A DNA stretch of 64,000 nt from Phaeodactylibacter sp. (GCF_022763345.1 NZ_JALEGS010000014.1:62001-126000), one strand, 5' to 3'; counted from the first letter of the stretch, positions 37,274 through 46,814 are shown. Notes: generated from the letters alone by a model not told the origin. Translations and numbers: made by a program.

Positions 37274-40200
37274 ATGATACCAAGCGCTTTGAACAGCATT
37301 AAATTTAAGGTTGCCTTAAGCCTGATAAGCCTGGGGCTATCCTTGTTTTGGGCGGTCAGAGCGAGTGGGCAAACCTACCACTTCAAACAATACACAGCTA
37401 ATGATGGGCTTCCCACCAATGCCGTATACGGGGGCATTCAGGACCGGGAGGGCTTCATCTGGTTCTACACCGAACACGGCATCAGTCGTTTCGACGGACA
37501 GGAATTCCGCAATTACACTGTGAAAGACGGGTTGCCCGTGAATGATGTCTGGCACCTCGCTGAGGACAGTCAGGGGCGTATATGGCTGAATACTTTTGGG
37601 ACGAAACTTGTTGCCGTAGAGGGCGATAGCGTTAAAACCTACTATGAAAGTACAGACCCCCGCTTCCAACGTTTTGAACTTATCATAAATGAGCATAATC
37701 TGGCCATTTACGAAAGAGGTACCGAACAACTGCTCATTCCGGAAGGTCGGGGAGGCGTACAGCAGCTGCCAGTCCCTGAAATACTGGACAGTATTCCGGA
37801 CTATCTGCTGTTGCCCTGTTCCCGGGACACTTTTTTGCAGTTTCATAAATCGTTATCTCAATTCACCTTGGTTGCCAATAATGGCTTTCGGGAGAGCTAC
37901 CTCCTCGATAAGAAGGACGCTGCAACCTGGAGCCGATTGAACTATGACCACCAGCAGAGCCGTACCTGCTGGAAAAAACAACTCTTTGTCTGGCCTCATC
38001 GGGACAGCCTCCTGCACTATTTTTCCCTACAGACCGGAAAACTACAGCACTTCAGCCTCAAACAGGTTTTTGGCGAAACCCCTCATCTGTTAAGGTATCA
38101 GCAACTAAATGGGCAACTCCAGATTCAGACAAATTTGGGGCTCTTCATTCTGGATGACCAACTGAATGGTGTAGATACCCTAAGGTTCCAGCTAACTGCT
38201 GACAGTGATATACACCGGTCTTTCCGTGACCGGGAGGGCAACTACTGGATTTGCACAAAGGACCGTGGCGTATTCTTTCTCACTGCCCGTCAACGGAACG
38301 CCAAACTATTCACCATTGAAGGCGATTATAAAATTGGCATTACACACATCCGGAAATCTGGTGACGGCACCATCGTAGCCGGCACTCGGAAAGGGGCCTT
38401 ACTGAGATTAAATCCAGAGGAGGAATTTCAACTGACCCTCCCTGAACTAAAAGGGCAACTGAATGACAGCCGGAATGTCAACGCTATTTGCTTTCGGGAC
38501 GATCAGCATTTGTGGGTGGCACGCCCGGTCCTCCCGTTGGAATATGTTGAACTCAATGGTAAGCAAACCAACGCACAGCCCATTAATTACGAAAAACTCC
38601 CCCTCGAAGACCACGGTATCCCTCATTTTTTCGACACTCCTGCAAGAAAGCGCGCTCTGGGGCTGAGCATCAAAGACCTCGCCTGGCATGCCCCTTCCCA
38701 AAGGCTTTGTGTTGCCCGTGGCACCCACCCTTACATCCTTCATTTCGAGGAGAAAGACAAGCCCCAACGGCTGGAACTCCTAACCAGTAAACGCACTTAT
38801 GCATGTGCCTTTTCACCAAACGGACAAATCTGGCTTGGCCACATTGACGGCCTGGCTACCTATACAGCGGAGAAAGGATATCAGTCCGTCATGACTCCCG
38901 AAATCGTAAAGGGGCTTTACATACAGGAACTCATCTATGACCCCAGCCATGAAACCCTATGGATAAGTTCTGATGGGGCTGGGATCATTGCGCTGTACAG
39001 AGACACCGCCTTCACCGTCAAAGGCACAGAGGGCCTAAGCATCAATGACCTTCATCTGGAAGATAAGACCCTCCTGGTCGCTACCAATCAAGGGGCTAAA
39101 CTCATTAAGATTAATCCGGATGTCATCAGTTCACAGGTCGTAGAAACCTATGGCATCCGAGAGGGGCTTCCCTCCGTGGAAACCCAGGCCATCACCTCAG
39201 ATAGCGGTGCAATCTATATAGGCAGTTCCATGGGGCTTGCGAAGATTTCAAAACAGGAAGCCTACTTCAATTACCGGCATCCACAGCTCTACTTCTCAGG
39301 TTTAGAGGTCGATGAAGTACCGCTCCCTCCGGATACCAGCTATACGATGCAGGGCGTGCCTTATCAGCTTTCGTTTTCCTTTGTAGGGTTGTCTTTTAAA
39401 AGCCTGGGGGACATCCGCTATTTTTATCAGCTGAAAGGCGTAGACGACCAAGTCATGCAAACCTCTGACCGGCAGGTTCGCTATACTAACCTTTCATCCG
39501 GCAAATATACCTTCACGGTGCTGGCAGAAGACAACAATCAACAGCGCAGTGAGATTAACACGGTTAACATTACAATCCACTCTAATTTTTGGCAACAGTT
39601 CATGCCGGTGATCATTACCATGATCGCCGTGACTTTTGTATTATGGGTATTTTACCGATGGCGGTTGCATCGCCACCGCCAGCAAGCCGAACAGGAAAAC
39701 GCCATTAACCGTCAGTTTGCGGAGTTGGAATTACAAGCGCTACAGGCGCAAATGAATCCGCATTTCGTTTTCAACTCCTTAAGTGCCATACAATATTTCA
39801 TTGCGGCCAATGAAAAGCAGCGGGCCGACAACTACCTGTCCAAATTTGCGATGCTCATGCGTCAGTTTTTGGAGTCTTCCAAAACCCGCTACCTCAACCT
39901 CCATCAGGAGTTGCACCTGATCCGGCTTTACATTGAACTCGAGCAAATGCGGTTCCCCAACCGGTTTGAGGCAGAAGTCACGGTAGCGCCGGATATCAAT
40001 CCACATACGACCTTGATCCCCACTATGCTACTACAGCCTTTTGTAGAAAATGCAATCAACCACGGCTTGTTCCACAAAATGGCAAATGGTAAGTTGAGCC
40101 TTAACATTACAAAAAATGAGAACCAGATGTTAATTTGTACGTTGAAAGATAATGGGGTTGGGCGTGCAGCAGCAAAAGGCATCCAGCAAAAAGCAGGTAA

Positions 40201-40360
40201 AGCTTACCGCTCCCGCGCTATGCAAATTACCAGCGAGCGCCTGCACGCTCTTCGGGTCATAGAAGGTTATGATGTGAGAATAAAAGTAACCGATCTCGAA
40301 AACCAGGATGGTTCTGCAGCAGGAACTCTGGTTAGGATCACTGTACCTGAAATTGAGTAA
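37274..40360 (+). CDS. Sensor histidine kinase with two-component beta-propeller and Y_Y_Y domains (LytS-type kinase)
   Basis: 1028 residues from ATG 37274; a TTG at 37214 would only add a non-signal stretch. Signal peptide (cleavage near RASGQ), then two blocks of Reg_prop propeller repeats (YTANDGLPTNAVYGGI, DREGFIWFYTEHGISRFDG, DREGNYWICTKDRGVFFL), a Y_Y_Y domain (about 680-760, FSFVGLSFKSLGDIRYFYQL), one membrane helix (FMPVIITMIAVTFVLWVF), and a His_kinase domain of the LytS type with phospho-acceptor His830 in MNPHFVFNSLSA and the ATPase N-box QPFVENAINHGL. The sensor is periplasmic. There is no fused receiver or AraC domain, so it differs from PUL-type hybrid systems. The response regulator follows after 7 bp. 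Confidence 0.92.
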   Translation: MIPSALNSIKFKVALSLISLGLSLFWAVRASGQTYHFKQYTANDGLPTNAVYGGIQDREGFIWFYTEHGISRFDGQEFRNYTVKDGLPVNDVWHLAEDSQGRIWLNTFGTKLVAVEGDSVKTYYESTDPRFQRFELIINEHNLAIYERGTEQLLIPEGRGGVQQLPVPEILDSIPDYLLLPCSRDTFLQFHKSLSQFTLVANNGFRESYLLDKKDAATWSRLNYDHQQSRTCWKKQLFVWPHRDSLLHYFSLQTGKLQHFSLKQVFGETPHLLRYQQLNGQLQIQTNLGLFILDDQLNGVDTLRFQLTADSDIHRSFRDREGNYWICTKDRGVFFLTARQRNAKLFTIEGDYKIGITHIRKSGDGTIVAGTRKGALLRLNPEEEFQLTLPELKGQLNDSRNVNAICFRDDQHLWVARPVLPLEYVELNGKQTNAQPINYEKLPLEDHGIPHFFDTPARKRALGLSIKDLAWHAPSQRLCVARGTHPYILHFEEKDKPQRLELLTSKRTYACAFSPNGQIWLGHIDGLATYTAEKGYQSVMTPEIVKGLYIQELIYDPSHETLWISSDGAGIIALYRDTAFTVKGTEGLSINDLHLEDKTLLVATNQGAKLIKINPDVISSQVVETYGIREGLPSVETQAITSDSGAIYIGSSMGLAKISKQEAYFNYRHPQLYFSGLEVDEVPLPPDTSYTMQGVPYQLSFSFVGLSFKSLGDIRYFYQLKGVDDQVMQTSDRQVRYTNLSSGKYTFTVLAEDNNQQRSEINTVNITIHSNFWQQFMPVIITMIAVTFVLWVFYRWRLHRHRQQAEQENAINRQFAELELQALQAQMNPHFVFNSLSAIQYFIAANEKQRADNYLSKFAMLMRQFLESSKTRYLNLHQELHLIRLYIELEQMRFPNRFEAEVTVAPDINPHTTLIPTMLLQPFVENAINHGLFHKMANGKLSLNITKNENQMLICTLKDNGVGRAAAKGIQQKAGKAYRSRAMQITSERLHALRVIEGYDVRIKVTDLENQDGSAAGTLVRITVPEIE

Positions 40361-40367
40361 GTACCCT

Positions 40368-41111
40368 ATGATTGAAGCCATAATCATTGAAGATGAAGCC
40401 CACGCGAGGCTTACGCTAAAGAGTAAACTCGAGGAGTTCTGCCCAGAGATACAGCTGCTGGGCATGGCTGACAATCCCCAAGAAGGCCGGATGCTCATCC
40501 AAAATCTGAAACCAGAGCTGGTCTTTTTGGACGTGGCCATGCCCGGTGAAAGCGGCTTTGATATGCTCAGTCAACTCGACAACCTGGATTTCGAGATTAT
40601 CTTTGTCACGGGCTTTGACAATTTCGCTATCGATGCGATTAACCTGTGCGCTATTGGGTACATTCTAAAGCCCATCCAAACCAGTGTTTTAGTCAAAACC
40701 GTTCACAACGCAGCCCAACGCATCCGCCAGAAGCGAGACAACCAAAGAAACCAGGAGCTCATCCGAAACCTCCAAAAACCTGGCAGTACTTCCAACCGGA
40801 TTGGCATACCCACTGAAGAGGGGCTCGAATTCATCCCAACCTCGGATATCATCCGGTGCGAGGGGCAAAAAAAGCTAACCAAGCTATTTCTCACTCCCAG
40901 CCGGGCTATGGTCAGCTCCTATAATATTGGAGAATTCGTCCGCCTATTGGAGCCTTATGGCTTTTTCCAAACCCACCGGTCCCATCTTATCAACCTCAAC
41001 CGTATTCTCCGCTACAACCGCGAAGGCCAAGTCACGATGGAGGACCAGTCTCAGGTCCCTGTTTCTAAGCGCAGAAGAGGTGAATTCCTGCAACAGCTCA
41101 CCCGCTTGTAG
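40368..41111 (+). CDS. LytTR-family response regulator
   Basis: 247 residues from ATG 40368, which lies 7 bp after the kinase stop. Receiver domain at residues 1-120: acidic pocket IIIEDEAH, phospho-acceptor Asp55 in VFLDVAMPGESGF, and Lys in YILKPIQ. LytTR DNA-binding domain at about 145-245: LEFIPTSDIIRCEGQKKLTKLF, then FFQTHRSHLINLNRI and VPVSKRRRGEFLQQ. It should be phosphorylated by the adjacent kinase and regulate nearby genes by binding two direct repeats, as LytTR proteins usually do. Targets are not shown in the sequence. Confidence 0.95.
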   Translation: MIEAIIIEDEAHARLTLKSKLEEFCPEIQLLGMADNPQEGRMLIQNLKPELVFLDVAMPGESGFDMLSQLDNLDFEIIFVTGFDNFAIDAINLCAIGYILKPIQTSVLVKTVHNAAQRIRQKRDNQRNQELIRNLQKPGSTSNRIGIPTEEGLEFIPTSDIIRCEGQKKLTKLFLTPSRAMVSSYNIGEFVRLLEPYGFFQTHRSHLINLNRILRYNREGQVTMEDQSQVPVSKRRRGEFLQQLTRL

Positions 41112-41268
41112 GCATTATAGCCCTCTTATTCCGTTAAAGCGCCCGCTAGTCAGATGTGGGCTGCAAACCCGGTTTTTTACTGCTACCTTTGAAATATTAG
41201 CCTTGCAAGCAGGTACTCACCTTCTGCAAGCAACCACCTAAAAACCTTACCGCATTTCTCTTTTTCTT

Positions 41269-41284
41269 TTAGTCCCAGGACTAA
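41269..41284. promoter_or_regulatory. Perfect palindrome, possible operator
   Basis: TTAGTCC and GGACTAA are exact inverted copies around CA (16 bp). It lies between the response regulator stop and the terminator at 41364, about 140 bp ahead of the next gene. The role is inferred only from symmetry. Confidence 0.35.
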
Positions 41285-41363
41285 TCGGTTAGAGAAATTT
41301 TTTCACTCAGTTTGATATTGTCTGTACTATGCAGGCTAATACGCTCTCTTAGCATAGCCGGGA

Positions 41364-41392
41364 GAGCCATCTGCAAACGATGGCTCTTTTTT
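41364..41392 (+). terminator. Intrinsic terminator
   Basis: GAGCCATC (41364-41371) and GATGGCTC (41379-41386) form a perfect 8-bp stem with a 7-nt loop, followed by six T (41387-41392). It lies ~250 bp past the response regulator stop and 36 bp before the next gene. Confidence 0.9.
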
Positions 41393-41427
41393 CTTATTCT
41401 GTACACACAAATCCAGTTTGAGGCGTT

Positions 41428-42102
41428 ATGATAGGTAAATGCTCAATCATGAATGCTTCTCCGCTTTTTTTCCTGTTCAGCGTATTCACTCTACTGACAG
41501 CTGTGGCCTGTAATTGCCCGCCCGATGAAGAAATCGGGCAGCTCGGCCTGAGTGAAGCCGGGCGAAATTTCCTGCCCTATGATGGCACTGAAACGTTGCG
41601 CTTTGTGAATGCCAGTGGACAAGTCATGGCTTTTGCTGCGCCCCGGGGCGAGGAAGCCGGGAAGGATCAGCTCTGTGTGAATATCATTTGCACCGAGGCC
41701 CGCTTCAACAGCCCCTCCAGTTGCGAGTACTACCTAACAGAAAACCTACGTTATATTTTTGTCTCTGATGACAATGAGCGCCTGCTCGACCTTGCCGTAT
41801 TCACCGGGCTTTACGAATGGGAAACGGAACATTTTTTTGATGCCCTTCAGGCTTCCTACTCCTCCGGAACGCCTTCCATTCAGGCCGGGCAGGTGATTGA
41901 ACAGCGCTTCGATGGCACGCTCGTACCAGAAGAGACGAGTATTACCAACCTGATGCAGAAGCGGGAGTCAGTTGAGCTCAATGGCACAACCTATAATGGT
42001 GTGTGGAGCTTTGAACAGGACAATCTGGGCTTTTATCTACAACCGGGAAAGGGCGTGATTGCGATCAAAGAGAATAGCCAGGTTTGGGTTTTAGAGGAGT
42101 AA
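41428..42102 (+). CDS. Lipoprotein-like protein of unknown function
   Basis: 224 residues. The start at 41428 gives a Lys in the signal n-region; ATG 41449 (MNASPLFF) would also give a signal. The likely lipobox is AVAC, followed by NCPPDEE. The rest has strands such as LRFVNASGQVMAFAAP, paired Cys in CVNIICTEARF and CEYYLTENLRYIFVSDD, and a C-terminal strand FYLQPGKGVIAIKENSQVW. I do not recognise the family. The Cys pairs may form disulfides. It stands directly after the terminator at 41364 and 36 bp before the sugar dehydrogenase-like gene, so a two-gene transcript is possible. Confidence 0.7.
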   Translation: MIGKCSIMNASPLFFLFSVFTLLTAVACNCPPDEEIGQLGLSEAGRNFLPYDGTETLRFVNASGQVMAFAAPRGEEAGKDQLCVNIICTEARFNSPSSCEYYLTENLRYIFVSDDNERLLDLAVFTGLYEWETEHFFDALQASYSSGTPSIQAGQVIEQRFDGTLVPEETSITNLMQKRESVELNGTTYNGVWSFEQDNLGFYLQPGKGVIAIKENSQVWVLEE

Positions 42103-42138
42103 TGCTTTTCTTGAGCAGACAAGCATCCATGATCAACA

Positions 42139-44805
42139 ATGAAATATCCGCTTTTCTACCTCAGCCTACTGCTTTTCCCCATTTATTTGCACAGTGCGCA
42201 ACTGCCTGCAGGATTCGTCGAACAACAAATAGCCATCGGGCTTGATCCCACCACACTTACCATCGCCCCAGACGGGCGGGTTTTCATTGCCGAAAAATCT
42301 GGCCGTATCCGTATTGTAGAGGATGACACGCTACTCCCGGCCCCCTTTTTGAGCATTGAAGTAGACAACTACAACGAACGCGGGCTAAGCGGGCTCGTAC
42401 TCGACCCCGACTTTGAGGCCAACAACTATTTCTACGTCTTTTACACCGTGCCCGGCGGCAACTACAACCGGATTAGCCGCTTTACGGCAAACGGCAATCA
42501 CACCCTGCCTAATAGCGAAACCATTCTCTTTGAACTGGCCCCCCTTAATGGTACCATACACAATGGTGGGGCGATGGTTTTTGGCAACGATGGCAAGCTC
42601 TACATCGCAGTAGGCGATGGCGCCAACCCACAAAGCGGGCAAGACCTGAATACCACCCTGGGGAAAATCCTGCGCATCAACCCGGATGGGAGTATACCCG
42701 AAGACAACCCATTTTACAATGAGCTCAGCGGACAGCAGCGGGCTATCTATGCCTACGGCTTCCGCAATCCATTTACCATGGCAATAGACCCTATGACGGG
42801 CACTATTATCACCAACGATGTGGGCAGCAATAACTTTGAAGAAGTGAACGCCGTGATTGCCGGCGGCAATTACGGATGGGCGCAGGAGGAAGGCCCGGGC
42901 ACCGCTCCTTTCCCCGACAACTACGTCGCTCCGCTCCATGCCTATGATCACGGAGTCGGCTGCGCAGTTATAGGCTCTGCTTTTTACCGACCAGCACTGC
43001 AACACTTCCCACCTGAGTATACCGGGCGGTACTTCTTTGCCGACTATTGCGAAGGTATCATTTGGACCATGGACCCGGCAACTGGCAATGTATCCCCGCC
43101 ATTCGCTACCGGCATTGAACGCCCCATCGCCCTGCACACCGCACCCGATGGCAGCCTGTACTACATTGAGCGGCGAGGACTTGGCGGCGGTTCAGAAATT
43201 GACAACACCAGCACTGCTAATGGCGTGCTTTGGAAAGTGTCCTATACTGGCAGCGGAGCTCCCTTCGTAGCGGTGCAGCCCCAGCCGGTACTGCGGGTAG
43301 TGGGGGAAACGGCACATTTTTCCTGCACAGCTTCCGGTGCCCCTACCCTCTCCTATCAGTGGCAACGCGACGATATTGATATCCCGGGAGCAACAGACTC
43401 CATCCTGACTTTGCCCGCCGTCACCCTAGCGGATGATGGCAGCGCATACCGATGCCGCATTAGCAATGATGAGGGCGAAGTATGGACGAGCGAAGCACTG
43501 CTTTCGGTAACAGCCAATAACCGCCCGATACCTGAAATCACACTGCCTGCTACCGGGCAGACCTACCGGGCCGGCGATGTGCTGGCTTTTGAGGGCACAG
43601 CATCGGACCCGGAGGAAGGCGAATTGCCATCCGCCCAACTTACCTGGCGCATAGACTTCCACCACGATGACCATACCCACCCGGGCTTGTCTCCGCAAAC
43701 AGGAGCAGGAGGCAGCTTCAACATTCCTGTTATCGGTGAGACTTCTCCCAACGTCTGGTACCGCATCCACCTGACCGCTACCGATGCGGAGGGGCTGTCT
43801 CAATCCATCTATCAGGACGTCTTACCCGAAAAACGCAATCTGGAATTACTGACCGACCCACCTGGCCTACAACTCCGCCTTGACGGCCGCGCTCTGACCA
43901 CACCTCAGACCGAGGAAGGTGTTGTTGGTGTCTTAAGGTCACTGCAAGCTCCCGGTAGTCAGGTGATTGATAATGTGCTGTACACTTTCAACGGATGGGC
44001 TAATGCTGGTGCAGACCCGTTGCTGTCCTTTGCGATGCCTGAAGCCGACCAAACGTTCCTGGCTTACTACGAGGAAGCGCCCCTGGGCACCGGGACGGGA
44101 CTCACCGGAGCCTACTACAGCAGCCCGGTGCCTGACTTTAGCGGCAACCCGGCATTTTGGCGAATTGATACGACCATTCAGTTTGACTGGGGCGATGGCT
44201 CTGCAGCACCTGCCCTGCTCGGTACTGATTTCTACAGTATTCAATGGACGGGCAGTATCGAAGTGCCTTTTTCTGAAACTTATACCTTTTATACCCATTC
44301 GGATGATGGAGCCAGACTTTGGGTGAATGACGAGCTGATCATCGACCAATGGGTACCACAGCCACCTACCGAGGTGAGCGGCGAGATTTTCCTGCAGGCG
44401 GGGCAGCGCTATGCCATCCGGCTCGAATACTTTGAAGAAGGCGGTGGTGCAGTTTGTGAGCTTCGCTGGAGTAGTTTGAGAACGCCCAAGGCTATCGTCC
44501 CGAAGTCACAGCTCTACCCCAACCTCCCTTCCTCTGGTACTGAAGCTAAGGCCGCTGAGCACTTTCAAATACTGCCTCAGCCCGCCAGCGAGTCAGCAAC
44601 GCTCTGGATTAAAACCCAGGACGACCAACGCTTTCATGCCCGTCTGTACCATATCAATGGGCAGGAAGTATGGCGGGGGATCTTTCAGCATTTGCCTCCA
44701 GTCAGCCGGCACAATATTCCGGTATCAGCATTGCCTCCCGGCTTGTACATTTTGCAACTGCAATCCCGGACAGGCCAACAGAGCCTTAGGTTATTGGTTG
44801 ACTAG
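42139..44805 (+). CDS. Secreted PQQ-dependent sugar dehydrogenase-like protein with Ig, PA14 and T9SS domains
   Basis: 888 residues. Signal peptide (cleavage near LHSAQ). Residues ~25-360 form a GSDH-type six-bladed propeller: LTIAPDGRVFIAEKSGRI, GLSGLVLDPDF, TIHNGGAMVFG, KLYIAVGDGA and YGFRNPFTMAIDP are the classical motifs of soluble PQQ sugar dehydrogenases and HHIP-like proteins. Then an immunoglobulin C2-like domain (about 375-455, FSCTASGAPTLSYQW), a PKD-like block, a PA14 domain (about 655-795, SETYTFYTHSDDGARLWVND) and a T9SS type A sorting domain (to the end, LYHINGQEVWRG). PQQ cofactor use is inferred from the fold only; no PQQ synthesis genes lie nearby. It is likely a surface or secreted oxidoreductase or carbohydrate-binding protein. 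Confidence 0.85.
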   Translation: MKYPLFYLSLLLFPIYLHSAQLPAGFVEQQIAIGLDPTTLTIAPDGRVFIAEKSGRIRIVEDDTLLPAPFLSIEVDNYNERGLSGLVLDPDFEANNYFYVFYTVPGGNYNRISRFTANGNHTLPNSETILFELAPLNGTIHNGGAMVFGNDGKLYIAVGDGANPQSGQDLNTTLGKILRINPDGSIPEDNPFYNELSGQQRAIYAYGFRNPFTMAIDPMTGTIITNDVGSNNFEEVNAVIAGGNYGWAQEEGPGTAPFPDNYVAPLHAYDHGVGCAVIGSAFYRPALQHFPPEYTGRYFFADYCEGIIWTMDPATGNVSPPFATGIERPIALHTAPDGSLYYIERRGLGGGSEIDNTSTANGVLWKVSYTGSGAPFVAVQPQPVLRVVGETAHFSCTASGAPTLSYQWQRDDIDIPGATDSILTLPAVTLADDGSAYRCRISNDEGEVWTSEALLSVTANNRPIPEITLPATGQTYRAGDVLAFEGTASDPEEGELPSAQLTWRIDFHHDDHTHPGLSPQTGAGGSFNIPVIGETSPNVWYRIHLTATDAEGLSQSIYQDVLPEKRNLELLTDPPGLQLRLDGRALTTPQTEEGVVGVLRSLQAPGSQVIDNVLYTFNGWANAGADPLLSFAMPEADQTFLAYYEEAPLGTGTGLTGAYYSSPVPDFSGNPAFWRIDTTIQFDWGDGSAAPALLGTDFYSIQWTGSIEVPFSETYTFYTHSDDGARLWVNDELIIDQWVPQPPTEVSGEIFLQAGQRYAIRLEYFEEGGGAVCELRWSSLRTPKAIVPKSQLYPNLPSSGTEAKAAEHFQILPQPASESATLWIKTQDDQRFHARLYHINGQEVWRGIFQHLPPVSRHNIPVSALPPGLYILQLQSRTGQQSLRLLVD

Positions 44806-44849
44806 CGAACATAGCTGACAGCACACCCGTTGCAGAACAAAAAGTATTC

Positions 44850-45284
44850 ATGAGAAGAACAGCAACCTCCGTTTGGAACGGAACCGGCACCAAGGGCAGT
44901 GGTCATTTATCTACGCAAAGTGGCGTATTTGACCAGCAGCCTTATTCTTTCAAAACCCGCTTCGAGAATGAAGACGGCAAAAAAGGGACCAACCCCGAGG
45001 AGCTCATCGCCGCAGCCCACGCCGGATGTTTCAATATGGCACTGGGCGTGCAGCTGGAACAAGCTGGCTTTGAGCCGGAAGAACTAAATACACAGGCCGC
45101 TGTCCAACTGGAAAAGCAAGGGGAAGGGTTCGCCATCACCAAAATCCACCTCACGCTGAAAGGGAAAGTCCCTAAGATTTCCTCTGAGCAATTTCAGGAG
45201 CTGGCGAATGGCGCAAAGGCCAATTGCCCTATTTCTCAAGTCCTCAATGCAGACATTTCGCTGGAGGCAGAACTCATCAGCTAA
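44850..45284 (+). CDS. osmC: OsmC-family peroxiredoxin
   Basis: 144 residues. OsmC fold with the two redox cysteines Cys60 (AAAHAGCF) and Cys126 (KANCPISQVL). WNGTGTKGSGHLSTQSG at the N-terminus and NPEELIAAAHAG match the OsmC subgroup rather than Ohr. It should reduce organic hydroperoxides in the cytoplasm. It follows the PQQ-type protein by 44 bp and faces a helical protein gene whose stop is 6 bp away, a tight convergent arrangement with no room for a separate terminator. Confidence 0.92.
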   Translation: MRRTATSVWNGTGTKGSGHLSTQSGVFDQQPYSFKTRFENEDGKKGTNPEELIAAAHAGCFNMALGVQLEQAGFEPEELNTQAAVQLEKQGEGFAITKIHLTLKGKVPKISSEQFQELANGAKANCPISQVLNADISLEAELIS

Positions 45285-45290
45285 ATCAAA

Positions 45291-46718
45291 TTACCCGGGG
45301 CTCGCTTCGTCCGGGCCTCCGGGAATTTTTGACAGCAGCCAGCTTCGTTCCGTGAGGGGTTGCATATTTTCCACTTCCTTTCTTACCCTTGCTCTGCCCG
45401 ATACATCGTAGGGGGGCAGAGCGACCAATTGCCGGACTATCCGGATGATATTACCATAATTCTCCCGGTGGTACTGGCTAAACTCCCGCCGGGCTACAAA
45501 ACTGCGCAGCCGCTCCAAATGGGCTTCCAGCAGTTCATACTCGCCTTGTTCATAATAGATTTTCAACAATAAGGTCCGGGCAATCAAATCATTAACCAAG
45601 TCTGTAATTTCCGTGGTCAGTAACAGCTGCCGGGCCCGGTCGTAGTCCTGCTCTGCGAAGTGCAGCCTTGCCTGATTGAACTGGCTGGCTGATTTCCGGT
45701 ACGCTTCTGGTAATCTGGGCGAATATTCCGTGATCAATGCCCGCACCGCATCCAGGTAGCCCAGCCGTATCCCAACCGCCACGATATTGTTGAAGGTAAA
45801 CCTCGAAAGCATCCCACTATCAAACAGAACTTCCTGCGTCAGCCCATCCTGGTACAAACGCCAGCTTTCTTCAGCGTAGAAGATATTGCCGGTATTGATC
45901 TGCCGGATACAAAAATTCAGCGCCAACATGTACAGGTCCTTTTGCTCTTCAGCCGTGAACTGCCCCTGACAGGCCTGCTGCAATTCCCGAAACGCCAGGA
46001 AATGCTTCTCCTGCTCCGTACTTCCCAAAAATCTAAAGCAGTGGTAGTAGAGGGCAACTGCCGGGTACTGCAAATACCCTCCTGCCTCAATTTGGCTGAT
46101 TAGCGGTTCCAACAACCCATAATCGTAGGACTTTTTGAAGACGGCCTCGTGCGAGCGTTGGGTACAGGCATGCCGAAGCTTCCGCGCCAGATAATCCACG
46201 TCGAGCGTATCGGCAATCTCTTGCAGCTGTAAAGGCTCTGTGCGTCTGTTGTCAGCCTGATGCTCCAACTCGCTGACCTGGTACGTCAGTAAAGCCTGGT
46301 AATAGTCCGCATTGCGCAGCGGCTGCCGTTCCAACTGCTGTTTTTGCCGCCGCATGGTGCGTTGGAAGTGGCGCCCGAGGCGGCGCTGCCGGTACAGCTT
46401 GGCCAATTGGCGGGTGCGGGGCAGACCTGAAGCCCGGGCTTCTTCCATCAATAGGAAATCTTCCAGTAAAGCATGCAGCTCGCTCATGGCATTCCGGAGC
46501 TGCTGATTGTCGTAGGGCTGACCGGGGAAAGCATGTTTGTACAGTAATTTCAGCTCTGGCCAGGGTCTTTTTGCAGCTTTCCTTTCTACAAGGTAGCCCA
46601 ACATCAGGTGTAGTTCTTCCCGCTTAGTGGCGTAGCCCGAGCTCAAAAACCACCTCAATTTACGGATCTCTCCGCTGGTAAGCGCCCCCAGGAGTTCGTA
46701 CAATTGATATTTTTCCAT
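45291..46718 (-). CDS. Predicted all-helical protein, function unknown
   Basis: 475 residues, no signal peptide or membrane helix. Composition is rich in Leu, Arg, Glu and Gln, with pair-wise helical repeats (YYQALLTYQVSELEHQADN, ARQLLLTTEITDLVNDLIA, ALNFCIRQINTGNIFYAEE) that suggest a TPR-like or other alpha-solenoid fold, so a cytoplasmic scaffold seems likely. I do not recognise a named family; similar unnamed proteins are frequent in Saprospiria genomes as far as I recall. It ends 6 bp from osmC and is divergent from the T9SS protein gene at 46815 (gap 96 bp). No function assigned. Confidence 0.75.
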   Translation of the reverse strand: MEKYQLYELLGALTSGEIRKLRWFLSSGYATKREELHLMLGYLVERKAAKRPWPELKLLYKHAFPGQPYDNQQLRNAMSELHALLEDFLLMEEARASGLPRTRQLAKLYRQRRLGRHFQRTMRRQKQQLERQPLRNADYYQALLTYQVSELEHQADNRRTEPLQLQEIADTLDVDYLARKLRHACTQRSHEAVFKKSYDYGLLEPLISQIEAGGYLQYPAVALYYHCFRFLGSTEQEKHFLAFRELQQACQGQFTAEEQKDLYMLALNFCIRQINTGNIFYAEESWRLYQDGLTQEVLFDSGMLSRFTFNNIVAVGIRLGYLDAVRALITEYSPRLPEAYRKSASQFNQARLHFAEQDYDRARQLLLTTEITDLVNDLIARTLLLKIYYEQGEYELLEAHLERLRSFVARREFSQYHRENYGNIIRIVRQLVALPPYDVSGRARVRKEVENMQPLTERSWLLSKIPGGPDEASPG

Positions 46719-46814
46719 ACTAAAATGTAGCTTCCGTTTCTACAATATAGAAATAATTGCATTGCAGCGGGGCGTTAAACCCTGCACTTTTGTGAGGCAA
46801 TCAATACCAAACTC

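Larger units (their letters stand above)
41112..41427 (+). other. Noncoding region after the LytTR gene
   Basis: 316 bp without a gene. It contains the perfect 7-bp palindrome TTAGTCC-CA-GGACTAA (41269-41284), an imperfect inverted repeat around 41335-41358 and a strong terminator at 41364-41392. The palindrome could be a regulator-binding site; the area downstream may encode a short RNA or leader. Confidence 0.45.
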
